From positions 1 to 45,618 of the forward strand of contig JACKDM010000040.1 of the NCBI GenBank assembly GCA_020633515.1: a stretch of DNA of 45,618 bases, in the 5' to 3' direction. This document shows positions 17,098 to 26,674 of this stretch, one piece after another. The notes beneath the pieces were generated by a model. It had not been told where the DNA came from, ran no database searches, and saw only the letters and a program-made list of their open reading frames with translations. A program made the translations under genes and the position numbers. Each line of letters begins with the position of its first letter. Positions within the stretch are counted from its first letter, which is position 1. The DNA comes from Myxococcales bacterium. GTDB lineage: Bacteria > Myxococcota > Bradymonadia > UBA7976 > UBA1532.

Positions 17098-18516
17098 ATG
17101 AGCACCGAACCCGGCACGCCCCCCTCCCCCGCCCCGCCGACCGAGCCCCGCGGCCCCGAGCACGCCGCCGCGCTCGCCCGCCGCGCGCACCGGCAGTCGC
17201 AGTGGCTCGCGCTGTTCTTCGGCTTCACCGTCGCGCTGACGGTGAGCGCGGTCTTCATCGGCGACGTGCTCGGCCGGGTCGCCGACGAGGTGCGGCTGAT
17301 CACGGTCGCGGTCGCGATCGCGGTGCTGGTCTTCGCGGGGCTGATCCTGCTGGTCTATGCGCTGCGGCACCGGCTGTTCCGGCTGCTGCGGATGCCGATC
17401 CCGGGCACGCTCGCCGACGTGCTCGGCAAGCTCGAGCGCGGGCTCGGGGCGTGGGAGCGCGAGGAGCGGCGGGCGGCGATCGAGCGGTGGCAGGAGGGCG
17501 CGGCGAGCCTCGCGTCGTGGCTGGCGTGGACCCGGCTGCGGACCTGGATGCTGGCGACGCTGGTGGGCACGACGAGCATCTTCGCGCTGCTGGTCGGCGA
17601 GGTGATCATCCTGCGGCAGAACGAGCTGATCGCCGAGCAGAACGCCTACCTGCGCGAGCAGAACCGCAACATCCAGGCGCAGTTGGGGCTGGAGCGGGCG
17701 CGGAGCTATCAGGCGCGGCGCACCGAGCTGATCGCGGCGCTCTACGATCGCGCCGACTGCGCGCAGCCGCCGTGCGAGCACGTCGCGAGCCTGCGGGCGC
17801 GGACCGAGGCGGCGCAGGCGTTCACCGAGATCGAGCTCGGGCGCTTCGCCGAGGCGGCGGGGACCTCGACCCGCGAGCTGTGCGCGACCGGCGCGGCGGC
17901 GCAGCGGCGGCTCGATCTGCGCCACCTCGACCTCTCGCCGGCCGGGCGCGGCGAGAGCGAGGACGCGCCGGCGATGGAGGCGGCGATGCGCGGCTTCGTG
18001 GCGTGCGGGGCCGATCTGGCGCACGCCGATCTGACGCGGGCCGATCTGAGCGGCGCCGATCTGCGGCGGGTCTCGCTGGCGCGGGCGCGGCTGGAGGGCG
18101 CGGATCTGAGCCGCGCCGATCTGAGCCGGGCCGATCTGACGGCGGTGGCGATGAAGGACGCCGGCTTGCGCGGCGCGCGGCTGGCGAGCGCCAACCTGGA
18201 GCGGGCGCAGCTCCGGGGCGCCGATCTGTCGCCCGACGGCGAGGGACCCGACGCGCGGCCGGCGGATCTGAGCGGGGCGAACCTGCGGGGCGCGGCGATG
18301 ACGGGCGTTGATCTGAGCCGGGCCGATCTGCGCGGCGCCGATCTGAGCCGGTCGGATCTGAGCGACGTCGACTTCTCGGGGGCCGATCTGACCGGCGCGA
18401 AGCTCGATGGCAGCAGCCGGCGGGGCATCACCTGGGAGGGCGCGACGTGCCCGGATGGCACGGCGGCCGCGGCGGGCCCGAACGGCTGCGAGGGCAAGCT
18501 CGGCCCGCGGCGCTGA
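17098..18516 (+). CDS. Membrane-anchored pentapeptide-repeat protein
   Basis: 472 residues. A Pro-rich N-terminus precedes three hydrophobic helices (about 36-56, 67-88, 150-172), then a coiled coil (about 173-205), a small domain with C...C residues near 220, and a pentapeptide-repeat domain of A(D/N)LXX units (about 305-440) that folds as a right-handed quadrilateral beta helix. The end, ITWEGATCPDGT followed by GCEGKL, is the standard cap seen in such proteins. Some pentapeptide proteins mimic DNA, but membrane-anchored ones are mostly scaffolds of unknown role. It follows the dynamin-like gene by 21 bases and is convergent with the symporter gene. Confidence 0.85.
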   Translation: MSTEPGTPPSPAPPTEPRGPEHAAALARRAHRQSQWLALFFGFTVALTVSAVFIGDVLGRVADEVRLITVAVAIAVLVFAGLILLVYALRHRLFRLLRMPIPGTLADVLGKLERGLGAWEREERRAAIERWQEGAASLASWLAWTRLRTWMLATLVGTTSIFALLVGEVIILRQNELIAEQNAYLREQNRNIQAQLGLERARSYQARRTELIAALYDRADCAQPPCEHVASLRARTEAAQAFTEIELGRFAEAAGTSTRELCATGAAAQRRLDLRHLDLSPAGRGESEDAPAMEAAMRGFVACGADLAHADLTRADLSGADLRRVSLARARLEGADLSRADLSRADLTAVAMKDAGLRGARLASANLERAQLRGADLSPDGEGPDARPADLSGANLRGAAMTGVDLSRADLRGADLSRSDLSDVDFSGADLTGAKLDGSSRRGITWEGATCPDGTAAAAGPNGCEGKLGPRR

Positions 18517-18533
18517 TCACATCGCGGCGCTGA

Positions 18534-20093
18534 TCACACCGCGGCGCCGCGACGGGTGGTGGCGAGCCAGACGGCGGCGATGAAGGCGCAGAGCAGGATG
18601 GAGATGGTCGCCGGGACCGCCGGGTTGGGGTGGGCGATGAGGCCGGCGACGATCGGGTTGCCATCGGCGAAGCCGCTCCATGCCTTCGCGAGCGTGCCTT
18701 CCGGGCTGCTGCGGAGGGTGTAGTTGATGCCATTGAGGGTGGCATAGACGGCGAAGCCGACGATCGAGATGGTCAGCGCGAGCGGGCGCAGATCCTTGCG
18801 GCCGGGGAGCAGCACGCCGATGAGGATGGGACCGACCCCGGCGGCGACGATGCCATAGACGCCGGTCTGACCGAAGATGCCGAGGAGCTTGGGCTTGTCA
18901 CCGGAGAGGATGAGCCAGGTGACGACCCCCATCGCGATGAGGGACGCCTGCCCGAAGCGATAGGCGACGCGCGCCCGCTGCTCGGGGGTCTTGTGCGCGA
19001 GGAAGGTGCGCTCGGCGACGGGGAGGAAGACGTCGTTGCTCATCACGGTGCTCATCGCGACGAGGATGCCATCGAGGGTGCTCATGCCGGCGGCGACGAG
19101 CGCGACGCTGATGAGCACGAAGGGGATGGGGCCGAACTGGTCCTTGAGCCAGAGCACCATCACCGTGTCCTGCGTGGGGCCGCTCGCCGGGTCGAAGGTC
19201 GCGTGCGCGGCGAGGCCGGCGAGGAGGAGCAGGAAGAAGAGCGCGGTGATGCAGACGGTGATGGTGACGTAGCGGTTCACGTCCTCGTCGCGCTCGAGGT
19301 AGAGCGCCTTCATCAAGAGGTGCGGCTGGCAGACGATGGCGAAGCCGATGACGAAGCCGGCGATGTAGACGCTGAAGACATCGCCGTAGAGCGATGACTT
19401 CGGGTTGACCGCGGCGAGCAGCTCGGGGCCGTGGGCCTCGACGGTCGCGAGGAAGCCATCGGCGGTGAGCGCGCCGAAGGCTTTGACGAGGATGACGACG
19501 GTCACGAAGAGCATCATCACCCCTTGTAGGGTGTTGGTGTAGGTGTGCGCGTAGGTGCCGCCGATGAGGATGTAGCTGAAGACGAAGCCGATCGTGAGCA
19601 GCAGCGCGGCCTGCGGGCTGAGCTCGAGCGTGGTCTGGAGCAGGATCTGCACGCTGCCGGCGATGAGCACGAGGAACGCGATCGACATCAGGCTGATGAG
19701 ACCGAAGACGACCCGCAGCGCGGTGCTGCCATAACGGGCGCCGATCCAGTGCGGCAGGGTGAGCGCCTTGCCGTCGACGCCGATCCGGCGGAAGCGCGGT
19801 GAGAGCACGTAGAGCGCGACGGCGAGGCCGAGGCCGACGGCGACGCCGAGGTGCATGAACGCCGAGACGCCGTGGGTGTAGACGAAGCCGGGGTTGATGA
19901 CGAAGGTGGCCGTCGAGCTGAGTGAGGCGCCCATGGTGATGCCGACGAGCCAGGGTCCCATGTCGCGCTTGCCGACCGCGAACGACTCGAGCGAGTCGGT
20001 CTTGAGCCAGCCGATGACGGCGAGCCCGGCGGTGACGACGAGGTAGATGCCGAAGGTGATCCAGGCGACGGTGCTCTGCGCGATCGGCTCCAT
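18534..20093 (-). CDS. Sodium:solute symporter (SSS family)
   Basis: 519 residues with about 13 membrane segments, typical of the LeuT-fold SSS family that drives uptake of organic acids, amino acids or sugars with Na+. Characteristic features are the N-terminal WITFGIYLVVTAGLAVIGW helix, the SLESFAVGKRDMGPWLVG motif before helix 2, ASLSSTATFVINPGFVYTHG (helix 2) and VAAGMSTLDGILVAMSTVMS (Na+-site helix 8 region). The spread of motifs resembles monocarboxylate-type members (ActP, PutP relatives), but the substrate cannot be read from sequence. The ATG at 20093 follows GGGAGGGAG. The gene is divergent from yjbQ across a 116-base region with a palindromic operator-like site. Confidence 0.92.
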   Translation of the reverse strand: MEPIAQSTVAWITFGIYLVVTAGLAVIGWLKTDSLESFAVGKRDMGPWLVGITMGASLSSTATFVINPGFVYTHGVSAFMHLGVAVGLGLAVALYVLSPRFRRIGVDGKALTLPHWIGARYGSTALRVVFGLISLMSIAFLVLIAGSVQILLQTTLELSPQAALLLTIGFVFSYILIGGTYAHTYTNTLQGVMMLFVTVVILVKAFGALTADGFLATVEAHGPELLAAVNPKSSLYGDVFSVYIAGFVIGFAIVCQPHLLMKALYLERDEDVNRYVTITVCITALFFLLLLAGLAAHATFDPASGPTQDTVMVLWLKDQFGPIPFVLISVALVAAGMSTLDGILVAMSTVMSNDVFLPVAERTFLAHKTPEQRARVAYRFGQASLIAMGVVTWLILSGDKPKLLGIFGQTGVYGIVAAGVGPILIGVLLPGRKDLRPLALTISIVGFAVYATLNGINYTLRSSPEGTLAKAWSGFADGNPIVAGLIAHPNPAVPATISILLCAFIAAVWLATTRRGAAV

Positions 20094-20156
20094 CGACTCC
20101 CTCCCCGGGTGGTGCGCTGCGACGGTAGAAGGGCGCGCCGGGGGCGTCAAGGCGTT

Positions 20157-20171
20157 TTGTGCAGCGCACAA
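20157..20171. promoter_or_regulatory. Palindromic operator-like site between divergent genes
   Basis: TTGTGC, AGC, GCACAA is a perfect inverted repeat with 6-bp arms in the 116-base gap between the symporter and yjbQ starts. It lies about 39 bases before the yjbQ ATG and 64 bases before the symporter ATG, where one dimeric regulator could control both. No regulator gene is adjacent. Confidence 0.45.
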
Positions 20172-20209
20172 TTCCGCGACGGCGCGCGGGCGCGGGGCAT
20201 CATCGGCGC

Positions 20210-20623
20210 ATGATGCATCGCGCGCACTTCGAGCTCCGCACCGCGGGGCGGGGCACCGTCGAGATCACCGATCACATCGCGGCGGCGGTCACGGCGTCGG
20301 GGGTCGAGGCCGGGCTGTGCCATGTCTTCGTGCATCACACCAGCGCGTCGCTGATCATCGGCGAGAACGCCGATCCCACCGTGCGGCGCGACCTCGACGC
20401 GTTCTTCGCGCGGCTGGTGCCCGATGGTGATCGCTTGTTCCGCCACACGGCCGAGGGCCCCGATGACATGCCGGCGCATGTGCGGACGGTGCTGACGCAG
20501 ACGAGCCTGACGCTGCCGGTCGACGGCGGGCGCTGCGATCTCGGGACGTGGCAGGGGGTGTTCTTGTGGGAGCATCGCACCGCGCCGCACCGACGGCGGG
20601 TGACGGTGACGGTGATGGGATGA
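20210..20623 (+). CDS. yjbQ: YjbQ family protein (UPF0047)
   Basis: 137 residues, full family length. Conserved features are the VHHTSASLIIGENADP block, DDMPAHVR, LPVDGGRCDLGTWQGVFLWEHR and the C-terminal VTVTV strand. The His, Glu and Asp residues coordinate a metal in structures of this family. Weak thiamine-phosphate synthase activity has been reported for relatives, but the physiological role is uncertain. Two ATGs occur in a row (20210 and 20213). CATCATC at 20198-20204 ends 5 bases before the first, and no ribosome binding site is seen, which suggests a leaderless message. Confidence 0.93.
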   Translation: MMHRAHFELRTAGRGTVEITDHIAAAVTASGVEAGLCHVFVHHTSASLIIGENADPTVRRDLDAFFARLVPDGDRLFRHTAEGPDDMPAHVRTVLTQTSLTLPVDGGRCDLGTWQGVFLWEHRTAPHRRRVTVTVMG

Positions 20624-20630
20624 GGCAGGA

Positions 20631-21932
20631 TCAGCGGCGGGCGTAGATCGCGGCGAGGGCGTCGATCTCGGCGCGCAGCGCAGCGCGCTCGGCGATGAGG
20701 GTGGACCCGATCTCGCCGCTGTGCAGGAGCCTCCATGTCATGCGGGCGCGGTGCATGGCGCCGAGGCGCATCTCGAACCACGAGAGCCCGTAGAGCGCGG
20801 CGGCGGGCAGCGCGAGCGCGAGCGCGGTGCCGGCGAGGAAGCCGAGCCAGACCATGCCGGTGATCCACAGCGCGAGCTGCCAGAGGCTGAAGACGAGCAC
20901 CGAGGCGAGCACCTTGACGGTCGCGACGAGGTCGGCTTCGGGTCCGATGAGGTGCACGAGGAGGCGCACGAGCTGGTAGGGCAGCGCGTAGGCCGCGAGG
21001 CCGACGAGGGCGACGGGCAGGCCGAGCACGGCGCCGAGGATGTTGCGGGCGACGAAGCGCTTGCTGCGCTCGGCGTGGATGGGTCGGTCGAGCGCCTCGG
21101 GGTCGAGACCGAGCGCGTCGAGGTCTTCGGCGAAGGCTTCGAGGCGGGCGCGCAGCTCGGCGATGCGGGCGGGGGTGACGACGTCGGCGAGGTCGCGCAC
21201 GGCGTCGGCCATGGCGCGCAGGCGCACGATCGGATCGTTGTCGTCCTGCCAGATGCGGGCGGCGAAGTCGAAGAGACGCAGGTCGTCCCAGGTGTCGAGG
21301 TTGACGGTGACCGCGCGGATCGCGGCGGTGATCTCTTCGGTGAGCGCGCGCACGGTAGCGCGTGGGTCCTCGGCGTAGCGGGCGCGCCAGCCCTCGTCGA
21401 GCACGATCGGCGGGCCGATCTGCACCGCGAGCGCGCTGCGGAAGATCCCCTTGTCGCGGTAGTGGATGCCGACCGGCGCGATCTGCACCCCGAGCGGGCG
21501 ATCGCTCGTGGCCTCGGCGCCGAGCGCCATGCGGGCGGCGCCGGTCTTGAGCGGCTGGAGCGAGGGCTCGTTGTGGCTGATGCCTTCGGGGTAGAGGCAG
21601 ACGAGGTCGCCGGCGGCGAGCGCGCGGTGCACCGCGTCGAAGACGCCGGTGTTGGCGGTGGTGTCGTGGCCGTCCTGCGCGCGGTAGATGGGGAGCGCCT
21701 GCACCCAGCGGGTGAGGCGGCCGACGACGGGGACGTCGAAGAGCGGCGCCTTGGCGAGGAAGCGCACCGGGCGGTCGGTGAGCTTCATGACGAGGACGGC
21801 GTCGATGAGGCCGTTGGGGTGGTTGGCGACGACGAGCGTCGGCCCGCGCTCGGGGAGCGCGCCGCCGAGGTGGCGGCGGCGGTAGAAGAGGTCGAGGATC
21901 CAGCCGAAGAAGCGGGCGACGAAGGTGTACAC
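20631..21932 (-). CDS. PlsC-type lysophospholipid acyltransferase with C-terminal membrane domain
   Basis: About 433 residues. The N-terminal half is a glycerolipid acyltransferase domain with NHPNGLID (NHx4D catalytic motif), the strand RFLAKAPLF and LYPEGISHNEP (the PEG motif that binds phosphate). It would transfer acyl groups to lysophosphatidic acid or a related lipid at the inner membrane. The C-terminal part has a helical linker and three or four hydrophobic segments (about 305-400), longer than plain PlsC. The start is not certain: a GTG at 21932 lies 5 bases after the stop of the upstream SEC-C gene and keeps the conserved beginning, but lacks a clear ribosome binding site. Coupled translation with the upstream gene is likely. 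Confidence 0.88.
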   Translation of the reverse strand: MYTFVARFFGWILDLFYRRRHLGGALPERGPTLVVANHPNGLIDAVLVMKLTDRPVRFLAKAPLFDVPVVGRLTRWVQALPIYRAQDGHDTTANTGVFDAVHRALAAGDLVCLYPEGISHNEPSLQPLKTGAARMALGAEATSDRPLGVQIAPVGIHYRDKGIFRSALAVQIGPPIVLDEGWRARYAEDPRATVRALTEEITAAIRAVTVNLDTWDDLRLFDFAARIWQDDNDPIVRLRAMADAVRDLADVVTPARIAELRARLEAFAEDLDALGLDPEALDRPIHAERSKRFVARNILGAVLGLPVALVGLAAYALPYQLVRLLVHLIGPEADLVATVKVLASVLVFSLWQLALWITGMVWLGFLAGTALALALPAAALYGLSWFEMRLGAMHRARMTWRLLHSGEIGSTLIAERAALRAEIDALAAIYARR

Positions 21933-21937
21933 CGGCG

Positions 21938-22270
21938 TCAGTCGTCGCGGCTGCGCCCGAAGTCGAGCGCGGCGGGGTCGCCGGCCTCTTCGTGCGGTGG
22001 CGGGGGGTTGCGGAAGCTCAGGTAGGCGACGAGCCCGAGCGCCCAGGCGGCGCCGACGACGAGGCCGGTGTAGACGCCGCGGTAGATCCCGGCGGCGACG
22101 GCGATCGCGATCCCGAGCGCGACGAGCCACAGCGCCTGCCGGCGGTCACGGCGGGCGGCGGCGCTCTCGGCGACGACGACCTCGTCGGTCGGCAGCGGCT
22201 TTCCGAAGTGGCACTTCTTGTATTTGAGACCGCTGCCGCAGGGGCAGAGATCGTTGCGGGCGACCTTCAT
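21938..22270 (-). CDS. SEC-C motif protein with two membrane helices
   Basis: 110 residues. The N-terminus is a zinc-binding SEC-C motif, NDLCPCGSGLKYKKCHFG (CxC...CH), as at the end of SecA and in many small proteins. Two hydrophobic segments (about 42-60 and 62-82) follow, then a short acidic tail. SEC-C motifs mediate contacts, for example with SecB or ribosomes; nothing more specific can be claimed here. The ATG at 22270 has GAGGA upstream. The acyltransferase starts 5 bases after its stop, so the two form an operon. Confidence 0.8.
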   Translation of the reverse strand: MKVARNDLCPCGSGLKYKKCHFGKPLPTDEVVVAESAAARRDRRQALWLVALGIAIAVAAGIYRGVYTGLVVGAAWALGLVAYLSFRNPPPPHEEAGDPAALDFGRSRDD

Positions 22271-22367
22271 CGGGTCCTCGTGCTGTCCGAGGCGCGCCGG
22301 AGGTGCCGCCGGGGCGGGGAGTCGGCCCGGCGGCGCGGGTGCGCCTGCCGGGTGCGATGGTGGCCGA

Positions 22368-25300
22368 TCAGCGCCGTCGCCGCAACCGCAGACCGAGCGC
22401 GCCGACGACCACGAGCAGCAGCGGCAGCGGCGCCTCGGGCGCATGACCCGGACCCTGGCGGCAGCCGTCGAAGGGCACGTTGCCGGTCACGACCGGGCCC
22501 TGGTCGCAGGCGTCGCCGATCCCATCGCCGTCTTCGTCGCGCTGGTCGGGGTTGGCGACGCGCGGGCAGTTGTCGTTGCCGTTGGCGATGCCGTCGCCGT
22601 CCCAGTCGTCGTCGCAGGCGTCGCCGACGCCGTCGCCGTCGAGGTCTTCCTGGTCGCTGTTGGGGGTGAAGACGCAGTTGTCGCTGACATCGGGGACGCC
22701 GTCGTTGTCGTCGTCGTCGTCACAGGCGTCGCCGCGGCCGTCGCCGTCGTTGTCGGCCTGATCGGGGTTCTCGACCTCGGGGCAGTTGTCGACCGGGTTG
22801 AGGATGCCGTCGTCGTCGATGTCGTCGTCGCACGCGTCGCCGACGCCGTCGCCGTCGGTGTCTTCCTGGTCCTCGTTGGCGATGTCGGGGCAGTTGTCGT
22901 CGTCGTTGGGGACCCCGTCGTCGTCACGATCCGGGTCGCAAGCATCGCCGACGCCGTCGCCGTCGCTGTCGGTCTGGTCCTCGTTGGGCACGTCGGGGCA
23001 GTTGTCGTCGTCGTTGGGGACCCCGTCGTTGTCGCGGTCGGGGTCGCAGGCGTCGCCGATGCCATCGCCGTCGCTGTCTTCCTGGCCGGGGTTGGCGACC
23101 TCGGGGCAGTTGTCCTCGCCGTCGGGCACGCCGTCACCGTCGGCGTCGCCGTCGCAGACGTCGCCCTGGCCGTCGCCGTCCTCGTCGGCCTGATCGGGGT
23201 TGGCGTTGTTGGGGCAGTTGTCGCGCGGATCGGTGCAAGGCTCGCCGTCTTCGTCGACGCCCATCTGGTTGACGCCGTCGTTGTCGCGGTCGCAGTCGCA
23301 GGCGTCGCCGATTCCGTCACCGTCGCCGTCGGCCTGATCGGGGTTCTCGACGAGCTGGCAGTTGTCGCGGCCATCGGGCACGCCGTCGCCGTCGTCGTCG
23401 TCGTCGCACGCGTCGCCGACGCCGTCGCCGTCGGTGTCGCGCTGGTCGGAGTTCTCGACGAGCGGGCAGTTGTCGAACGGCCCCTCGCACATGTCGCCGT
23501 TCTGGTCGACGCCCTGGTTGTTGACGCCGTCGTTGTCGCGGTCGCAGTCGCAGGCGTTGCCGATGCCGTCGCCGTCTTCGTCGCCCTGGTCGGGGTTGAA
23601 GACCTCGACGCAGTTGTCGTTCTCGTCGGGCACGCCGTCGCCGTCGCGGTCGGCGTCGCAGGCGTCGCCGACGCCGTTGCCGTCGGTGTCGTCCTGGTCG
23701 GGGTTGGGCGTGAACTGGCAGTTGTCGTCGTCGCCGCCCGGCGGGGGGAAGTCTTCGCCGGGCTCGTCGACCTGGCCGTCGCCGTCGTTGTCGATGCCAT
23801 CGCGGCCGGGATCGCAGGCGTCGTCGGCGCACTCGCCGGCTTCGTCGACCTGACCGTCGTCGTCGTTGTCGATGCCATCGGCGCTCGGCGGGCAGATCCC
23901 GTCGTCGCCGCAGTCGGTCACGCCGTCGTTGTCGTCGTCGTCGTCGCAGACGTCGCCGAGCGCGTCGGGGCCGGTGAAGCCGGGCGGCGGGTTGCCGCGG
24001 TCGGCGATCGCCCGTCGGTGTTGGTCTGGTCGGGGTTGGGCGTGTAGACGCAGTTGTCGTCTTCGTTGAGCACGCCGTCGCCGTCGATGTCATCGTCGCA
24101 GACGTCGCCGATGCCATCGCCGTCGGTGTCGGCCTGGTCGGGGTTCTCGTCGTACTGACAGTTGTCGGCGCCGCCGTCGCCGGGGGGCGGGAAGTCTTCG
24201 CCCGGCTCGTCGATCTGGCCGTCGCCGTCGTTGTCGCGGCCGTCGCCGCCCGGGTTGCAGCCGCCATCGGCGCACTCGCCGGCTCGTCGACGTCGCCGTC
24301 GCCGTCGTTGTCCTCGCCGTCGCCGCTCGGTCGGCGGGCAGACGCCGCCGCCGCAGTCGAGCACGCCGTCGTCGTCGTCGTCGGGGTCGCAGGCGTCGCC
24401 GAGGCCGTCGCCGTCGCTGTCGCGCTGGCCGGGGTTGGCGACGCGGGGGCAGTTGTCGTTGTTGTCGACGACGCCGTCGTTGTCGTCGTCGGGGTCGCAG
24501 ACGTCGCCGCGGCCATCGCCGTCGAGATCGGCCTGATCGGGGTTGCGGGTGAACTGGCAGTTGTCCTGGCTGCCGTTGCCATCGGGCGGCGGGAAGCTCT
24601 CACCGGGCTCGTCGATCTGGCCGTCGCCGTCGTTGTCGCGCCCATCGCCGCCGGGGTTGCAGGCGCCGTCGTCGCACTCGCCCGGCTCGTCGGGGCGGCC
24701 GTCGCCGTCGTTGTCGATGCCATCGGCGCTCGGCGGGCAGCGGCCGTCGGCGCCGCAGTCGAGCACGCCGTCGTTGTCGTCGTCGGGATCACACGGGTCG
24801 CCGATGCCATCGCCGTCGTTGTCGTGCTGGCCCGGGTTGAAGATCAGCGGGCAGTTGTCGGGGCCGTCGAGGATGCCGTCGTTGTCGTCGTCGGGGTCGC
24901 AGGCGTCGCCCGCGCCGTCCTGGTCGGTGTCGATCTGGTTGCCGACGCCGGGCACGTTAGTCGCCTCGGCCTCGCCGTTGCGGGTCAGGCGGCAGTTGTC
25001 TTCTGGCTGCCATCGGCGTCGGGGCCAGTAGAGGGGCGTGTTGGTGGCGGCCGGCCTCGGTGGCGTTGTCGATGTAGCCGTCGCCGTCGTCGTCGTGAGA
25101 GGTCGACCCTGGGGTGTCGCGCGTCTGACCCGCCGTCGCCGGTCGTCTCGTTGCGCCCTCGTCGACGCGGCCGTCGCGGTCGTTGTCATAGCCGTCGTCG
25201 GCCGGGATCGCAGATGCCATCGTTGCCGCAGTCGGTGACGCCGTCGTTGTCGGCGTCGGGATCACACGGATCGCCGATGCCATCGCCGTCGGTGTCGGTC

Positions 25301-26674
25301 TGGTCGGGGTTGAAGGTGAAGCGGCAGTTGTCGACCTCGCCCGAGTCGGGGTCGCCCTCGACGAAGTAGTCGGGCACGCCGTCGTCGTCGCTGTCGATGT
25401 CGCACACAGGTCGCCCTTGGGTCGCCGTCGTAGTTGAACTGCGCCTCTTCGCCGGCCGTCGTCTGTGCGCCCGTCCTGGTCGTTGTCGAAGCCGTCGGGT
25501 GCCGCGCTCGTTGGGGCCGTTGGGCGTCTGCGGGCAGTTGTCGTTGGGATCGAGGATGGTGTCGTTGTCGTCGTCGTCGTCGCAGGCGTCGCCCGCGCCG
25601 TCGCCGTCGTTGTCGAGCTGCAGCGGGTTGTAGGTCGGGTTCTGCGCGCTCTGCTGCTGCAGGTTCGCGGATGTCGGCGCAGTCGATCTGCACCGAGCCG
25701 GGGCAGTTGTCATAGCCGGGCGGGATCCGACCGTTCGCGGGCGGGTTGAGCAGCGTGTAGACGCCGTCGCAGTCCAGTCGACTTCGATGCGGCAGTCCGA
25801 CGAGCAGCCGTCGCCGCTGCGGAAGCGGCAGGCCGGGTCGGCGTCGTCGCACTCCTCGCCCGGCTCGACGACGCCGTTGCCGCAGACGAAGACGTGACCG
25901 CCGCGGGCCGGGAACGACCAGCCGCCGGGGGTGCCGGAGTTCGAGAGCGCTGCACAGCTCGAGCACGCGCGCGGTGCCCGAGAGCGGCCGCAACTCGGCG
26001 AAGTCGACCCCGTTGGCAGCGTCGAAGCCGATGCGCGCGTGCACGACCGGCGGCTGGTCGAGCTGTCGCTCACCGACCGACCACTCGCAGCGGTTGTAGA
26101 GGAACTCGATGTCGAAGTCGCCCGCCGCGAGGTCGTTGCGGCTCGTCAGGATCACCTGGAACGAGTTGAGCAGATCGGTGCGCTGCGAGAAGTATCCGAC
26201 CTGGTTCCAGGTGACGACGAGGCGGCCGGCGCCGGCGTCGACGGCATAGTAGATGCGGTTGTCGACGCCGGGCCGGACGCCGCGGGTGTCGACGTCGGCG
26301 AGGAAGGCGGCGATGAGCGGCCGGTTGGGCGGCACGCCACCCGCAGGGCGGGGAAACGGGGTCGTGTCGAGCTGGAGGCGGGGCCCACCGAAGCTGATCG
26401 TGCCGTTGTTGTTGATGTAGAGCGTCTGATAGACGTTCCCATAGTAGTTGAAGCCATTGGGGAAGGCCGCCGCGAGCGCCGCGTTGAACTGCGGGTGCCC
26501 CGGTTGCACGCTCAGCGGCTGCGAGCCGTCATCGGCGCGGGCGATGAAGTTGACCCCGAAGCCCGCCGGCCCACCGAACCCGTCGACGAGGGTCGCCCCC
26601 TGACCCGAAGCGATGCCCGGCAACACGATGGCCGCCAACAAGGCCGATAGCACACCCAAGCGCGTTGATCGCAC
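22368..26674 (-). pseudogene. Giant NIDO / TSP3-repeat surface protein, interrupted by frameshifts
   Basis: One protein of about 1,430 residues can be assembled by joining frames. The GTG start at 26674 follows GGGAGGAG by 5 bases. In order: a signal peptide ending GIASGQ; a NIDO-like extracellular domain (YQTLYINNNGTISFGG, LIAAFLADVDTRG, RLVVTWNQVGYF); a Cys-rich unit (CGNGVVEPGEECDDAD and GDGCSSDCR), as in the Myxococcus cysteine-rich repeat; and then more than 20 thrombospondin type 3 calcium-binding units of the [11 protein letters not shown] type. The C-terminus has a hydrophobic helix and Arg tail ([20 protein letters not shown]), like PEP/MYXO-CTERM sorting signals. The frame is intact from 22368 to about 24000, but shifts near 24010, twice near 24330, and repeatedly between 25000 and 25950. 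The cause may be decay or assembly error in repetitive DNA. Probably a surface adhesin or matrix protein. Confidence 0.75.
22480..25640 (-). repeat. TSP3-encoding DNA repeat tract
   Basis: About 3 kb of DNA built from degenerate units of roughly 36-40 codons, dominated by GTC and GAC runs (seen on the plus strand as gtcgtcgtc). Each unit encodes one or two Ca2+-binding D.D.DG loops plus an NCP cysteine. Near-identical stretches recur, for example around 22895-22925 and 22995-23030. Such repetition favours recombination and misassembly. Confidence 0.8.

Noticed and set aside
22218..24047. Plus-strand frame of 609 codons rich in Val, Ala and Gly
   Set aside because: It is the complement of the TSP3 Asp/Gly repeats (GAC runs read as GTC). 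It has no signal, start site or family features.
22480..25640. Regular repeats suggesting a CRISPR array
   Set aside because: The units are codon-phased, degenerate and encode calcium-binding loops. There is no constant repeat with unique spacers and no cas gene.
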